From an uncultured Burkholderiales bacterium (GTDB lineage Bacteria; Pseudomonadota; Gammaproteobacteria; Burkholderiales; Burkholderiaceae_C), in the NCBI GenBank assembly GCA_903886485.1, contig CAISMH010000012.1, forward strand, positions 62,001 through 126,000: a DNA stretch of 64,000 bases. Direction: 5' to 3'. Positions 38,339 to 50,144 of this stretch are shown here, piece by piece (the first letter of the stretch is position 1; each line of letters opens with the position of its first letter). The notes under the pieces were generated by a model. That model ran no database searches and was not told where the DNA came from. It saw only the letters and a list, made by a program, of their open reading frames with translations. The position numbers and the translations under genes are program-made.

Positions 38339-39505
38339 TCATTGCAATTCCTGCGAATCAGCATGGTCTTGCGCAGGCATTTGGGCCATGGCCTCTTGCG
38401 CCAAAAACTCACGCAACGCAGGCAAGCCCTCGCCCGTTCGGGCGCTGACAAAAAAGCGGGGCACGTTCTGGCCCTCCACGCTGTAATGGTCGTGCAACTG
38501 AAGCGGGCGAGTCTCAGGGCTCATGGCATCGAGTTTGTTGAACACCAAGACTTGAGGCACATCAGCGGCACCAATTTCGGCCAAAACCTTTTGCACCTCG
38601 TCCATTTGCTCGGGATAGTTGGGGTTCGAGGCATCCACCACATGCATTAACAGTGTGGCATCTGCCGCCTCTTGCAGCGTCGCTTGAAAGGCGTCAATCA
38701 ATCCGTGCGGCAAGTCACGAATAAAGCCCACCGTGTCCGACAACGACACCGAGCGGCCCGTGCCGTCTTGGTTACCCAAATAAAGTTGGCGCGTGGTGGT
38801 GTCGAGCGTGGCGAACAGTTGGTCGGCGGCATAGGCACGGGCTTTGACCAAGGCATTGAACAAGGTGGATTTGCCTGCGTTGGTATAACCCACCAAGGAG
38901 ATGGTGAACGCATCGCGGCGGTTGCGCTGGCGGCGTTGGGTGCTGCGCTGCTTCTTGACCTTTTCAAGACGCTCCCTTGTGCGTTTGATGGCGTCGTTGA
39001 TCATGCGACGGTCCAGCTCAATCTGGGTTTCACCGGGGCCGCCACGCATGCCGATACCACCGCTTTGCCGCTCCAAGTGCGACCAGCGTCGAACCAGACG
39101 CGTGCTGAGGTAATGCAGCTTGGCCAATTCGACTTGCAACTTGCCTTCGTGACTGCGCGCGCGTTGGGCAAAGATTTCCAAAATCAACAAGGTTCGGTCA
39201 ACCACGGCCAGCCCCAAGTGGCGCTCTAAGTTGCGTTGCTGTGCAGGACTGAGGGATTGGTCAAACAAAATCTCCGTGGCGCCGTGCATGAGTGCCAATT
39301 CTTTGATTTCATCAGCTTTGCCACTGCCGACAAACAAGGCCGCATCTGGCGCTTTGCGCTTGCACGTGATGCGCGCCACCGGCTTGAGGCCCGCAGTTTC
39401 AGCCAGTAGGCCGAGTTCTTCAAGCTCGCCATCGAAATGCGGCAGGCCAAAATCGACACCCACCAAAATGGTGGTGCCAGCGGTTGGTTGAGATGTGTCG
39501 TTCAA
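38339..39505 (-). CDS. hflX: GTPase HflX
   Basis: A protein of 388 residues. An N-terminal HflX domain with GSGKADEI and a glycine-rich linker (SGGIGMRGGPGETQIELDRR) precedes the G domain with G1 GYTNAGKS at 206-213, G3 DTVGFIRDLP and G4 NKLD. HflX splits stalled or hibernating ribosomes after stress. It lies 47 bases upstream of hflK and 67 bases downstream of hfq with a terminator hairpin between, so it may be expressed partly by readthrough. Confidence 0.95.
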   Translation of the reverse strand: MNDTSQPTAGTTILVGVDFGLPHFDGELEELGLLAETAGLKPVARITCKRKAPDAALFVGSGKADEIKELALMHGATEILFDQSLSPAQQRNLERHLGLAVVDRTLLILEIFAQRARSHEGKLQVELAKLHYLSTRLVRRWSHLERQSGGIGMRGGPGETQIELDRRMINDAIKRTRERLEKVKKQRSTQRRQRNRRDAFTISLVGYTNAGKSTLFNALVKARAYAADQLFATLDTTTRQLYLGNQDGTGRSVSLSDTVGFIRDLPHGLIDAFQATLQEAADATLLMHVVDASNPNYPEQMDEVQKVLAEIGAADVPQVLVFNKLDAMSPETRPLQLHDHYSVEGQNVPRFFVSARTGEGLPALREFLAQEAMAQMPAQDHADSQELQ

Positions 39506-39530
39506 GCGGTCAGTCTAAAAAATAAGGCAT

Positions 39531-39557
39531 AAAAAAAGGGCTGAAACAGCCCTTTTT
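39531..39557 (-). terminator. Intrinsic terminator after hfq
   Basis: GGGCTG (39538-39543) pairs with CAGCCC (39547-39552) around an AAA loop, extended by five A-T pairs on each side. The seven A residues at 39531-39537 form the U-tract for minus-strand transcription leaving hfq. It sits between hfq and hflX. Confidence 0.85.
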
Positions 39558-39572
39558 GCAGAGCGTTCAAGC

Positions 39573-39839
39573 TCAGACTTCAGGCGAACTGCCTGTGCCG
39601 TCCGTCGGGTTGAAGTTGACAGCGCGGCCCGGCACGATGGTCGAGATGGCGTGTTTGTAAACCATTTGTGTGACTGTGTTGCGCAGCAACACCACGTATT
39701 GATCAAACGATTCGATTTGGCCTTGCAGCTTGATGCCGTTGACCAAGTAAATGGACACGGGCACATGCTCGCGGCGCAGGATGTTCAAAAATGGGTCTTG
39801 CAACAGTTGGCCTTTGTTCTTTGAGTTGTCGGTGTTCAC
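39573..39839 (-). CDS. hfq: RNA chaperone Hfq
   Basis: A protein of 88 residues, an Sm-like hexamer-forming RNA chaperone that pairs small RNAs with mRNAs. The Sm1 region includes [20 protein letters not shown] with the proximal-face Gln14, Asp15 and Phe17 equivalents, and Sm2 is [12 protein letters not shown] with Lys-His. The C-terminal tail is short ([14 protein letters not shown]) compared with E. coli, as usual in betaproteobacteria. It follows der after 67 bases. Confidence 0.97.
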   Translation of the reverse strand: MNTDNSKNKGQLLQDPFLNILRREHVPVSIYLVNGIKLQGQIESFDQYVVLLRNTVTQMVYKHAISTIVPGRAVNFNPTDGTGSSPEV

Positions 39840-39906
39840 GATATTCTCCGTGTCTGATAGGTTGGAAGAAATCCCACGTTACCACAGAGCCAAAAGTTTT
39901 TTGTAC

Positions 39907-41247
39907 TCAGTCGTCTTTGTCAGCGTAAGGGTTACTTGAGGTCTTCATCTCAATTCGCAAGGGGGTGCCTTCCAAATTAAAGGCTTTGCGAAAACGCCCT
40001 TCTAGGAACCGTTTGTAGGTCTCTGTCACGTGTTCGAGTGAATTGCCGTGAATCACGATGATGGGCGGGTTCATGCCACCTTGGTGGGCGTAACGCAGCT
40101 TGGGGCGGTACATGCCACCGCGCTGGGGCGACTGAAACTGCACGGCCTCTAACAACAAACGGGTGAGCAGCGGCGTGGGCATCTTGCACATGGCGGCTCG
40201 GTGCGCTTGCGCAATGGCGCCCCACAAAGGGCCCAAACCTTGGCGCTTTTTGGCCGAGATGAAGTGCATGGCAGCAAACTTCAAAAATGGCAAACGGGTC
40301 TCAATCGAACGCATGAGCAATTCGCGTTGGTACGAATCCACCGCATCCCATTTGTTGACAGCCACCACCACGGCGCGGCCGCTTTCCAAGATGTAACCCG
40401 CGATGTGGGCATCTTGGTCAGTCACGCCTTGGGTGGCATCAAGCAACAACAACACCACATTGGCGGACTCAATGGCTTGCAAGGTTTTGACCACTGAAAA
40501 CTTTTCGATGGCTTCAAACACTTTGCCTTTGCGGCGCAAGCCTGCGGTGTCGATGAGTTCAAACATCTGACCGTTGCGCTCGAACGGCACACTGATGGCG
40601 TCACGCGTGGTGCCCGGCATGTCAAACGCCACCAAGCGCTCTTCGCCCAGCCATGTGTTGATGAGGGTTGATTTGCCCACGTTGGGGCGACCTGCCACAG
40701 CCAGCTTGATGATGCCGTCGTCGGCATTGGCGTCTTCGGCATCGGGATCAGCCAAATGCAAGGGGGCCAAAGCGCTCGCCATCATGTCTCGGATGCCTTG
40801 ACCGTGTGACGCAGACACCGGCAACACTTCGCCTAAGCCCAGCTCGTAAAACTCGACCAACTGAGCGCCCTCTTTCATGCCCTCGGCTTTGTTGGCGACA
40901 AGAATCGTCGGCTTACCCAAGCGGCGCAGATAGTTCGCAATGTCGTGGTCTTGGGCCGAAATGCCGCCACGGGCATCCACCACAAACACCACCACATCGG
41001 CCTCAGCCACGGCTTGCTGGGTTTGACGGGCCATCTCTTTGTAGATGCCTTTGTCAGCGGTTGGCTCAAAGCCACCCGTGTCGATGACGATGAATTCGTG
41101 CTTGTCAAAACGAGCGTTACCGTAGTGACGGTCACGGGTCAGGCCCGCGAAGTCGGCCACGATGGCATCACGCGATTTGGTCAAACGGTTGAACAACGTG
41201 GACTTGCCGACGTTGGGGCGGCCTACCAAGGCCAAGACGGGTTTCAA
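39907..41247 (-). CDS. der: Ribosome biogenesis GTPase Der (EngA)
   Basis: A protein of 446 residues with two tandem G domains, P-loops GRPNVGKST at 9-17 and 186-194, G3 motifs DTGGFEP and DTAGLRR, and a C-terminal KH-like domain ([20 protein letters not shown]). Der is essential for 50S subunit assembly. The gene follows bamB by 23 bases in the usual Burkholderiales order yfgM-bamB-der-hfq. Confidence 0.97.
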   Translation of the reverse strand: MKPVLALVGRPNVGKSTLFNRLTKSRDAIVADFAGLTRDRHYGNARFDKHEFIVIDTGGFEPTADKGIYKEMARQTQQAVAEADVVVFVVDARGGISAQDHDIANYLRRLGKPTILVANKAEGMKEGAQLVEFYELGLGEVLPVSASHGQGIRDMMASALAPLHLADPDAEDANADDGIIKLAVAGRPNVGKSTLINTWLGEERLVAFDMPGTTRDAISVPFERNGQMFELIDTAGLRRKGKVFEAIEKFSVVKTLQAIESANVVLLLLDATQGVTDQDAHIAGYILESGRAVVVAVNKWDAVDSYQRELLMRSIETRLPFLKFAAMHFISAKKRQGLGPLWGAIAQAHRAAMCKMPTPLLTRLLLEAVQFQSPQRGGMYRPKLRYAHQGGMNPPIIVIHGNSLEHVTETYKRFLEGRFRKAFNLEGTPLRIEMKTSSNPYADKDD

Positions 41248-41270
41248 AACGGAATCCTTTAACTTCCCAA

Positions 41271-42422
41271 TTACGGGATTTGGAGGCCTGTCACGCGGCC
41301 GTCGCGTGTGACCACCACATAATGCCCACCTGCAAATACAGGGGCCGTGGCCAATTCTTCGTTGTCAAGTTTGATGCGATTGAGCAACGCGCCATCCGCC
41401 AGCGACAAGAGGTAGAGCCAGCCACCATTGTCGGCCACCAGCACACCACGCGGGGTCACCAAAGGTGCGCTCAAGATGCGATATTTCAAGCGGTCGGTCT
41501 CCCACAAGCGCTCGCCCGTGGTTCGACCCCAAGCCTGCACCACGCCGTTGGACAAGGGTGCGATCAGCAACGTTTCGTTGCCACTCACACCGATTTCGCC
41601 CACAGAGGGACGGGTCCAAAGGGTTTGTCCACGTTCGGCGTTCACACAGCCCACGGCGGTTTGAAATGCGCGAACGCAGACCACCTCACCCACACGGTCC
41701 GATGGACTGACCAAATCAACCAAACGTTCGATGTCATTGATGCCACGGGGGGTGGCAATGGCAGACTCCCAGCGAATCACACCTGTGTTGGGGTCCAGCG
41801 CCACCAAGCGGCCCGACAAGCCCACCAACAACGTGTTCTTGTAGGCCAGCATCACACTGGCTTGCTTGAGCACCAAGGGATCGCCCGGACGTTGCTGCGT
41901 CCAAAGTTGGCGACCGGTGACACCATCAAACGCAATCACTGAACGATCCGCTGTGAGCACGAACACGCGCGCACCGGCCACCAAGGGCGGGGTGAACGAC
42001 TGTGCAGGCAGGCTCTTGCGCCACTGAACTTTGCCATCTTGCAAGGTCACGAGTTCGTTGTTGCGCGTCACCACAGCGACTTGCTGACCATCACTGCCAA
42101 CACCAGCCGCAATGGGTTGATCGAGTGTCAAACGCCAAATGTCTTTGCCAGTGGTGGCATTCAGAACCGCCACCACGCCTTGGCTGTTGGCCAAAGCGAT
42201 GCGGTCTTCCCGAGCCGAGACGACCAAGGGGAAATCCACCTTGCCCATCTTCGTAGTCCAGCTGCTGCGCACTTCTTGCAACACAGGAACACCAGGAATT
42301 TCTGTGGGCTTGGGACGCGCAGGTCCAGAACAAGCGGCGATTGCGACACAAACGCCAGCCAAAGCAAAGCGCATCCAGCTCGCGCGCGTCATGTCCATCC
42401 AGCTCGGCGTTGTTGTGTTCAC
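41271..42422 (-). CDS. bamB: Outer membrane assembly lipoprotein BamB
   Basis: A protein of 383 residues if the GTG at 42422 is used, which overlaps the upstream stop as GTGA. An ATG at 42392 ([13 protein letters not shown]) gives a more compact signal peptide and is also possible. The lipobox IAAC places the lipidated Cys at 31 of the longer form. The body is an eight-bladed PQQ-like beta-propeller with repeats such as [20 protein letters not shown] and [17 protein letters not shown]. BamB binds BamA in the beta-barrel assembly machinery. Confidence 0.93.
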   Translation of the reverse strand: MNTTTPSWMDMTRASWMRFALAGVCVAIAACSGPARPKPTEIPGVPVLQEVRSSWTTKMGKVDFPLVVSAREDRIALANSQGVVAVLNATTGKDIWRLTLDQPIAAGVGSDGQQVAVVTRNNELVTLQDGKVQWRKSLPAQSFTPPLVAGARVFVLTADRSVIAFDGVTGRQLWTQQRPGDPLVLKQASVMLAYKNTLLVGLSGRLVALDPNTGVIRWESAIATPRGINDIERLVDLVSPSDRVGEVVCVRAFQTAVGCVNAERGQTLWTRPSVGEIGVSGNETLLIAPLSNGVVQAWGRTTGERLWETDRLKYRILSAPLVTPRGVLVADNGGWLYLLSLADGALLNRIKLDNEELATAPVFAGGHYVVVTRDGRVTGLQIP

Positions 42423-43090
42423 TTTTTGCTCTCCGCAACGGGGGTTTCTTCAGGATCTGCGCCCAAGGCAGCCAACTTCACGGCAACCAGACGGCGGTAC
42501 TCTGCGTTGGGCTCAAAGCCTTTCCACGCATTTTTGTAATGTTGTACGGCTTGGTCCGGCTGAGATTGCAGCATGGCCAAGTCGCCCAAACGGTCCGCCA
42601 TCAAGGGGGCAAAGGCCTCTGGCGTTTTGGCGCTGAGTTGTTGGCGGGCGGCATCGTAGGCCTTGTCGTCAATCAGCAAAGAGGCCAATCGCAGGCGGGC
42701 CAACGCTTGGTAGCCCTCATCGCTGGCTTTGTCGACCACCCGGGTGAGTTGCGCTTTGGCATCGGCATTGCGATTTTTATCTTGGTACACGCGCGCTGCA
42801 AGCAACGCAGCCTGTTGCGCATAAGTGGTGCTGGCAAATTTGTCTTTGATGTCTGCGACAGAGCGATCGAGCAAGGCCATGTCAGCCCCCATCGCAGCAC
42901 GCTCTACCGTGTCGTACAAAGCGGCAGATTGCGCAGCTTGCTTGGACGAATAAGACTGCCACCCCATCCAAGTGGCATAGCCACCCAAAACGGCAATCAG
43001 TACCCACGTGATGAGATCGCCCCAGCGCTTCCAAAAGTGCTTGAGCTCATCCAGTTGTTCTTGTTCTTCAAGGTCGAGGTGGGAGGCCAT
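42419..43090 (-). CDS. YfgM-like tetratricopeptide membrane protein
   Basis: A protein of 223 residues. A soluble start rich in acidic residues (LDLEEQEQLDELKHFWKRWG) is followed by one membrane helix (DLITWVLIAVLGGYATWMGW, about 25-44) and a periplasmic TPR-like helical region. This is the YfgM (DUF2133) architecture, which in E. coli is a SecYEG-associated periplasmic chaperone subunit working with PpiD. It sits between hisS and bamB, as yfgM does in E. coli, and its stop overlaps the bamB start. Confidence 0.9.
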   Translation of the reverse strand: MASHLDLEEQEQLDELKHFWKRWGDLITWVLIAVLGGYATWMGWQSYSSKQAAQSAALYDTVERAAMGADMALLDRSVADIKDKFASTTYAQQAALLAARVYQDKNRNADAKAQLTRVVDKASDEGYQALARLRLASLLIDDKAYDAARQQLSAKTPEAFAPLMADRLGDLAMLQSQPDQAVQHYKNAWKGFEPNAEYRRLVAVKLAALGADPEETPVAESKK

Positions 43091-43150
43091 GGTGTGGTTG
43101 CTTAACTAAAAATGGAATGGATTGTAGGGCGCGGCGTGTCACACACTTGT

Positions 43151-44509
43151 CTAGGCGAGGCTGGCACCTTGCGCCAGTTTCGCCGCGACACAGGCACACA
43201 CATCGATCAAAGGCACAGCAGCTTGCGATCCCGCGCCATCACGCAGAGATTTGAGGGTGACTTCGCCTCGAGCCAGTTCATCCTCACCAAAAATCAACGC
43301 AAACTCGGCACCGCTGTGATCGGCTTTTTTGAACTGCGATTTCATGCTGCCCATGCCCACGTTCTCACTGCCACCTGCGCCCTGGGCAGCATGCATTTGC
43401 ACCGACACGCCTTGCGCACGCAAAGCTTGGATGGTTTGAAACACCACGGGTAAGGCAGCCGCATCAGGCACGATGGCATACACATCTGGCCCCACGGCCT
43501 CGGGCAAGCTGCCTTGCTCTTTGAGCAATTCGAGGACACGCTCCACCCCCAAGGCCCAGCCCACCGCAGGGGCAGCTTTCCCGCCGACTTGCTCGATCAA
43601 GTAGTCATACCGCCCGCCCCCGCAAATGGTGCCCTGCGAGCCTAAGCGGTCCGTCACAAATTCAAACACCGTGAGGTTGTAGTAATCCATGCCACGCACC
43701 AAGCGCGGGTTGATGCGGTAAGTGACACCACTGGCATCCAAAATCGCACGCACAGCATTGAAGTGGGCCAACGAGGCTTCGCCTAAAAAGTCCATCAGCT
43801 TCGGGGCTGCTTCCACCACGGCCTGCATAGCTGGGTTCTTGGTATCCAAAATGCGAAGCGGATTGCTGTGCAGGCGACGCTTGGCTTCTTCGTCCAGCAC
43901 GTCAAGGTGCTGCTCCAAATGCGTGATCAATGCGGCACGGTGGGCGGCACGCTCGTGGGGTTGCCCCAAGCTGTTGAGTTCCAAACGCACATCTTGCAAG
44001 CCCAACTCTTGCCACAGCGTGGCGGCCAACAAAATGAGTTCAGCGTCGACTTCTGCGCCGGGAAAACCCAAAGCCTCCGCACCGATTTGGTGGAACTGGC
44101 GATAGCGTCCGCGCTGGGGGCGTTCGTGGCGAAACATCGGCCCCATGTAATACAAGCGCTTGCCCCCGTCATAGAGCATGTTGTGCTCCACCACGGCACG
44201 CACCACACCTGCCGTCGCCTCTGGACGCAGTGTGAGTTGCTCGCCATTCAAGCGGTCTTCAAAGGAGTACATCTCCTTTTCCACGATGTCCGTCACTTCA
44301 CCTAAGCCACGCACAAACAAGGCTGTGGGTTCAACAATGGGTGTGCGCAAGTTGCGGTAGGCATGCCGTGCCATCAAACCACGCACCTTTTCTTCTAGCC
44401 ACTCCCATTGAGCCGAGGTAGGTGGCAGCAAATCATTCATGCCTTTGACGGCCACGAGTGCTTGGGCTTTGCTAGGTTTGGCTGTTGTTGTTTTGTTTTC
44501 AGTCGTCAC
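43151..44509 (-). CDS. hisS: Histidyl-tRNA synthetase
   Basis: A protein of 452 residues, class II synthetase. The start [20 protein letters not shown] shows the family KG-NDLLP block. Motif 2 is [19 protein letters not shown], the histidine loop [18 protein letters not shown], and motif 3 [26 protein letters not shown], followed by a complete anticodon-binding domain. This distinguishes it from hisZ at 34570. It is 61 bases downstream of ispG. Confidence 0.97.
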   Translation of the reverse strand: MTTENKTTTAKPSKAQALVAVKGMNDLLPPTSAQWEWLEEKVRGLMARHAYRNLRTPIVEPTALFVRGLGEVTDIVEKEMYSFEDRLNGEQLTLRPEATAGVVRAVVEHNMLYDGGKRLYYMGPMFRHERPQRGRYRQFHQIGAEALGFPGAEVDAELILLAATLWQELGLQDVRLELNSLGQPHERAAHRAALITHLEQHLDVLDEEAKRRLHSNPLRILDTKNPAMQAVVEAAPKLMDFLGEASLAHFNAVRAILDASGVTYRINPRLVRGMDYYNLTVFEFVTDRLGSQGTICGGGRYDYLIEQVGGKAAPAVGWALGVERVLELLKEQGSLPEAVGPDVYAIVPDAAALPVVFQTIQALRAQGVSVQMHAAQGAGGSENVGMGSMKSQFKKADHSGAEFALIFGEDELARGEVTLKSLRDGAGSQAAVPLIDVCACVAAKLAQGASLA

Positions 44510-44570
44510 GGTAAATAGGCGCAGGCGTTAATAGAGGAAAAGACTTGCATGATGGAGGTGCGACGCACCT

Positions 44571-45828
<1,258 letters not shown>

Positions 45829-45839
<11 letters not shown>

Positions 45840-46485
45840 CTGAAACCCTTGGGGTGCTGGCAGCGGGAACAGGGGCACTGGCAGCTTGAGCCGTCACTGC
45901 CACAGAGTGGACGGTGGTGACCACCATGTTGCTTGTCTGGGCTTGCACCTCAGGCTGCACCTCTTCAGGAGGGAGTAAGGTGACCGCAGGCAAGGGTGTG
46001 GGGACTTCCACGACGCTGGCGGGAGGCTCATCTTTAAAAACAATCAAGCCGTGGATGTCGGGCCAAAACCCCAAAATTGATGCGGCAGCCAAGACTGCCA
46101 AAGCAGCCCAACGCATGGGCGTGAACAAGCGTGCGACGACGAGAAAGCTCGACTGCGGCAAAAAAGAAGGACGGTCCAGCGGGAAATCTAAACCACGTTC
46201 GTTTTTAGAAGCCAAGCGCGAGACATCTTGGCTAGGCAACAAGGCCAACACAGGCGAGGCATCGACGCCCAAATGACGGCACACGGCCAAGGTCAAGGCG
46301 CGGGCGAACATCGTATCTGGCAATTCGTCCAAATGGTCAGCCTCTAAGGCTTTGAGCTTGGTGGGAGAGACGCGCAACACTTGCGCCAATGCTTCCACCT
46401 TGAGACCGCGGGTTTCACGGTACTGGCGCAGCAATTCACCTGCCGTCACGCCAGGTGTTGTCGGTGTATGGTTTTCTTCAGTCAT
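45829..46485 (-). CDS. RodZ-like helix-turn-helix membrane protein, short form
   Basis: A protein of 218 residues from the ATG at 46485. The cytoplasmic HTH_25 domain ([33 protein letters not shown], about 19-51) and a single membrane segment ([17 protein letters not shown], about 123-139) fit RodZ, the MreB-binding cell-shape protein. After the membrane segment there is only a Pro/Val/Ala-rich periplasmic tail. The C-terminal DUF4115 beta domain usual in RodZ is not recognisable. It lies between pilF and ispG, the usual place of rodZ. Confidence 0.8.
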
Positions 46486-46545
46486 CAGTTTCGAATTTTT
46501 CTCTGGGTCCAGAGTTTGCACTCCAACCCATGTCAAAGGTTGGTG

Positions 46546-47109
46546 TCAATTATTGCGTTTACCTGCGTCCGTGTGAATCGCGGCGCGATCTTTGCAAAAG
46601 GCAATCGCGGCCACAGTCTTATCCACTTGGCGGTATCCGGTGCGAGTCAGGGCATGATCAAACTGGGTTTGGGCTTCTGGGAAAAGGTTTTGTTGGCACA
46701 AGAACCAACCATAGTTGTGTTCTATCGCAGCAAAATCGGCTGGTGAGGCCTTGGGCTGAGAGGCCAATTGCAACGCTTGCTCAAAACTTTTTTGGGCCAA
46801 CACCACTTGGTTGTCGCGCATGTGAATCAGCCCCAACAAACTGTAGGCATCGGCGAAGTTGGGATCAATTAGCAATGCGGCGCGCACCTCTTGTTGCGCC
46901 ACTTCGGTTTGACCTTGCTCGTAATAAGCGCTAGCCAAATTCAATCGGCGCATGGCACGTTGTCGTGTGTGGTCTGGTTCGGCTTGTGTGAGCGTGTCCA
47001 GTGGTGAAGTTGACGAGCTGCAAGCGGTCAATGCCAACACGGCCCATAGCAAGCTCAAAAACAAGCCCATGAACCAGCGCAAATCGAACGGCCAACGTCG
47101 CCAGCTCAC
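46546..47109 (-). CDS. PilF/PilW-like type IV pilus TPR lipoprotein, short form
   Basis: A protein of 187 residues. A basic, hydrophobic leader ends in the lipobox ALTAC (Cys30), then TPR repeats: [42 protein letters not shown] and [22 protein letters not shown]. PilF/PilW helps assemble the secretin of type IV pili at the outer membrane. Typical members have about 250 residues and five to six TPRs; here the chain stops after the third or fourth repeat. The start overlaps rlmN by four bases. The pilus role may be lost or reduced. Confidence 0.8.
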   Translation of the reverse strand: MSWRRWPFDLRWFMGLFLSLLWAVLALTACSSSTSPLDTLTQAEPDHTRQRAMRRLNLASAYYEQGQTEVAQQEVRAALLIDPNFADAYSLLGLIHMRDNQVVLAQKSFEQALQLASQPKASPADFAAIEHNYGWFLCQQNLFPEAQTQFDHALTRTGYRQVDKTVAAIAFCKDRAAIHTDAGKRNN

Positions 47110-48236
47110 GACGACACCTGTGTGAGGGGAATCACGCGCTGTTTGGCCATGCGCTCGTCCACCTTGGTGCGGTCTTTCACATCACCAGCAAGTTGACCGC
47201 AAGCCGCATCAATGTCGTCGCCACGCGTTTTGCGCACGGTGGTGATGATGCCTGCCTCGCTGAGTTGCGCGGCAAACGCTTTGACCGTCGCTGCGCTGGA
47301 GCGCGTGAGGCCTGAGGCAGGAAATGGGTTGAAGGGAATCAGGTTGAACTTGCAAGGCACAGGCTCACCCAGCCCGCGTTTGGGTTTGACCAAGTCAATC
47401 AGGGCTTGGGCGTGTTCGGGCTGGTCGTTCACGCCATCCAACATGCAATATTCAAAGGTGATGAAGTCACGCGGCGCATGCGCCAAGTAACGTCGACAGG
47501 CGTCCATCAACTCATCCAAAGGGTATTTGCGGTTGAGCGGTACCAAGTTGTCACGCAAGGCATCGGTCGGCGCATGCAGCGAGACGGCCAAGGCCACGGG
47601 GCAATCGTCACCCAAGCGGTCCATCATGGGCACCACGCCGGAGGTGGACACCGTGACACGTCGGCGTGACAAACCATAGCCGTGGTCATCCAACATCGAA
47701 CGCAACGCAGGCACCAAAGCACTGTAGTTTTGCAATGGCTCGCCCATGCCCATCATCACCACATTGGAGATGACGCGCTCGGTGGTGTTGAACTGCTGGC
47801 GCAGCGTGTGCTCAGCAAACCACAGTTGCGACAAGATTTCGCCCGTGGTGAGGTTGCGGCTAAAGCCTTGGTGGCCTGTGGAGCAAAAGCGGCAGCCCAC
47901 GGCGCAACCCGCTTGGGATGAGACGCACAAAGTGCCTCGGTCATCCTCGGGAATGAACACGGTTTCCACGGCATTGCCGTCGCCCACGTCGAACAACCAC
48001 TTGATGGTGCCGTCGGCGGAGTCGTGTCTGGAAATGGGGGTGAGTGGCTGAATCTGCGCGCAGGTTTTGAGCTTCTCGCGCAGCGACTTGGCGAGGTCAG
48101 ACATCTGATCGAAGTCTTGGGCGCCCTTTTGGTGAATCCAGCGAAACAACTGTGTGGCGCGAAAGCGTTTCTCGCCCAAGCGCTCACAAAAAACGGCCAA
48201 ACCGTCGAGATCAAAATCAAGCAGGTTGGCCGTCAT
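47106..48236 (-). CDS. rlmN: Dual-specificity 23S rRNA/tRNA m2A methyltransferase RlmN
   Basis: A protein of 376 residues from the ATG at 48236. It is a radical SAM enzyme methylating C2 of A2503 in 23S rRNA and A37 in some tRNAs. The cluster motif is Cys111, Cys115 and Cys118 in [16 protein letters not shown], and the resolving Cys near the C-terminus is Cys346 in [10 protein letters not shown]. The N-terminal accessory domain [21 protein letters not shown] is complete. It is 43 bases after ndk and overlaps pilF. Confidence 0.96.
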   Translation of the reverse strand: MTANLLDFDLDGLAVFCERLGEKRFRATQLFRWIHQKGAQDFDQMSDLAKSLREKLKTCAQIQPLTPISRHDSADGTIKWLFDVGDGNAVETVFIPEDDRGTLCVSSQAGCAVGCRFCSTGHQGFSRNLTTGEILSQLWFAEHTLRQQFNTTERVISNVVMMGMGEPLQNYSALVPALRSMLDDHGYGLSRRRVTVSTSGVVPMMDRLGDDCPVALAVSLHAPTDALRDNLVPLNRKYPLDELMDACRRYLAHAPRDFITFEYCMLDGVNDQPEHAQALIDLVKPKRGLGEPVPCKFNLIPFNPFPASGLTRSSAATVKAFAAQLSEAGIITTVRKTRGDDIDAACGQLAGDVKDRTKVDERMAKQRVIPLTQVSS

Positions 48237-48279
48237 TTTTTGCTTAGGCGCGCTGTCTGGCAGCAACGCCCATTGCCTC

Positions 48280-48702
48280 TTAGTGACCGTAAACGTTCAT
48301 GCCGGCAAAGAAAAAGCCGATTTCAACAGCGGCTGTGTCTGGGCCGTCAGAGCCGTGCACTGCGTTGGCATCAATGCTGTCAGCAAAGTCTGCACGGATG
48401 GTGCCAGGCGCTGCATCTTTAGGGTTGGTAGCACCCATCAAGTCACGGTTTTTCAAAATCGCGCCTTCGCCTTCCAAAACTTGGATCATGACGGGGCCAG
48501 AAACCATGAAGTCGACCAAATCTTTGAAGAAAGGACGGGCTTTGTGGACGGCGTAGAACTGTTCAGCTTCGCCACGTGACAGGTGTGCCATGCGAGCAGC
48601 CACCACTTTCAAACCAGCCGCTTCAAAGCGCGCGTAGATTTGGCCGATGACGTTCTTGGCAACTGCGTCAGGCTTGATGATGGAGAGAGTACGTTCGGTC
48701 AT
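48280..48702 (-). CDS. ndk: Nucleoside diphosphate kinase
   Basis: A protein of 140 residues, standard length. It exchanges the terminal phosphate between nucleoside di- and triphosphates. [13 protein letters not shown] at the start, [15 protein letters not shown], and the active-site [20 protein letters not shown] with the phosphorylated His116 are all present. It is the promoter-proximal gene of the minus-strand series that runs through rlmN, pilF, rodZ, ispG and hisS. Confidence 0.97.
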   Translation of the reverse strand: MTERTLSIIKPDAVAKNVIGQIYARFEAAGLKVVAARMAHLSRGEAEQFYAVHKARPFFKDLVDFMVSGPVMIQVLEGEGAILKNRDLMGATNPKDAAPGTIRADFADSIDANAVHGSDGPDTAAVEIGFFFAGMNVYGH

Positions 48703-48772
48703 TTGGAATTTCCCTGTATTGACTGTGATTGAAACTTTTGTGCGCCATGCGCGTAACCTAGTATTTTAACCG

Positions 48773-48794
48773 TTTCAAGGGATTTCCCTTGAAA
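48773..48794. repeat. Inverted repeat between rluB and ndk
   Basis: TTTCAAGGGA (48773-48782) and TCCCTTGAAA (48785-48794) form a ten-base inverted repeat with a two-base centre, so about nine pairs could form. There is no U-tract on either side. It lies in a 125-base gap upstream of ndk, next to a possible -10 box (TAAAAT on the minus strand, just past the repeat), and could be an operator for ndk or a weak terminator after rluB. Confidence 0.4.
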
Positions 48795-48827
48795 TACACG
48801 GCGTTTTTGGTGCATCTTCACTGTGAT

Positions 48828-50144
48828 TTATCGACCACCTCGGCCACGATTGCCACCCGCGCCCCCGCCATTGCCGCCACCTGAGCGACCACCCCCAAAG
48901 CTGCCACCGGCTGAACCGCCACGACGAGGGGCGCTGCTGGACGGACGTGGGCCACCCACCAAACCTGCTTTGAAGGCTTTTTGGCCATCTTTTTTACGTT
49001 GACGCTCAATGGCATAGCTGTCTGCACCGATATAGCCCACCGAGGTTTGCATCGGATCAGGTTGCGGCGCACGCTCTGGCGGCTTGCCGCCACGGCGACG
49101 CTCGGTACGCACCAAACGCTCGGGGCCGCTGCGCTCTTCTGGGGCACGCGGTGTCGAAGGTCGCGGACCCACGCTGTTGCCACGACGGCGGCTGTTGGCA
49201 CGCTCGCTACGGTCATGGCGTGAGGGGCCGCTTTGCATCGGCGCTTCAGCGCCTGCGGCTTCCATCAAAGCACGAATGTCACGCTCACCCAGTTCCACAA
49301 AGGCACCGCGTTTCAAACCTCGAGGCAAGACCATGGCGCCATAACGAATGCGAATCAAACGGCTCACGGCATGGCCCACCGCTTCAAACATGCGGCGCAC
49401 TTCGCGGTTTCGGCCTTCAGAAATGGTGACGCGGTACCAGCAGTTAGACCCCTCGCCACCGCCCTCTTCGATCGAGCCAAACTGGGCAGGGCCATCATCC
49501 AATTGAATGCCAGTGATGAGTTGTTCTTTTTGGTCTTTGCTGAGCTTGCCCAGCGAGCGCACCGCGTATTCGCGTTGCAAGCCAAAGCGTGGGTGCATCA
49601 GTTGGTTGGCCAATTCGCCCGAGCTGGTGAACAGCAACAGGCCTTCGGTGTTCAAGTCCAAGCGCCCGACCGATTGCCATTTGCCTTGGTACAGGCGCGG
49701 CAAACGACGAAACACGGTGGGACGGTTTTGCGGGTCATCGGTGGTCACCACTTCGCCCGCGGGCTTGTGATACGCAATGACGCGAGGCGGCGGCGGTGCA
49801 ATACGCACCTTGAGCTGGCGCCCGTTGACTTTGATTTGGTCACCAAACTGCACACGTTGGCCGGTGTGGGCCACTTCGTTGTTGACCGACACGTGGCCTT
49901 CGGCAATCAGGCGTTCCATTTCAATGCGAGAGCCCATGCCCGATTGAGCCAAGACCTTGTGCAATTTGGGGGACTCAGGCTGAGGCAACAGAACGCGCTT
50001 TTCGGGGGCAGCTTCGGCGCGAATGAGTTCAGCATCGAATTCGCCAGAGACCACGTCTTCAAAATCGAAAGCACTGTCGTCGTCCAGCAGCTCGTCATGC
50101 GGGTCGATGGGTTGGCCACCCGCGTCGTGGTGTTTAGTGTTCAT
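48828..50144 (-). CDS. rluB: 23S rRNA pseudouridine(2605) synthase RluB with RGG-type tail
   Basis: A protein of 438 residues from the ATG at 50144. An acidic N-terminal extension (1-55) is followed by an S4 domain ([26 protein letters not shown], 63-88) and the RsuA/RluB catalytic domain with Asp163 in [13 protein letters not shown] and [16 protein letters not shown]. From residue 300 onward there is a low-complexity basic tail ending in Gly/Arg repeats ([19 protein letters not shown]). The start overlaps the scpB stop by 11 bases, the usual scpB-rluB order. Confidence 0.92.
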   Translation of the reverse strand: MNTKHHDAGGQPIDPHDELLDDDSAFDFEDVVSGEFDAELIRAEAAPEKRVLLPQPESPKLHKVLAQSGMGSRIEMERLIAEGHVSVNNEVAHTGQRVQFGDQIKVNGRQLKVRIAPPPPRVIAYHKPAGEVVTTDDPQNRPTVFRRLPRLYQGKWQSVGRLDLNTEGLLLFTSSGELANQLMHPRFGLQREYAVRSLGKLSKDQKEQLITGIQLDDGPAQFGSIEEGGGEGSNCWYRVTISEGRNREVRRMFEAVGHAVSRLIRIRYGAMVLPRGLKRGAFVELGERDIRALMEAAGAEAPMQSGPSRHDRSERANSRRRGNSVGPRPSTPRAPEERSGPERLVRTERRRGGKPPERAPQPDPMQTSVGYIGADSYAIERQRKKDGQKAFKAGLVGGPRPSSSAPRRGGSAGGSFGGGRSGGGNGGGAGGNRGRGGR

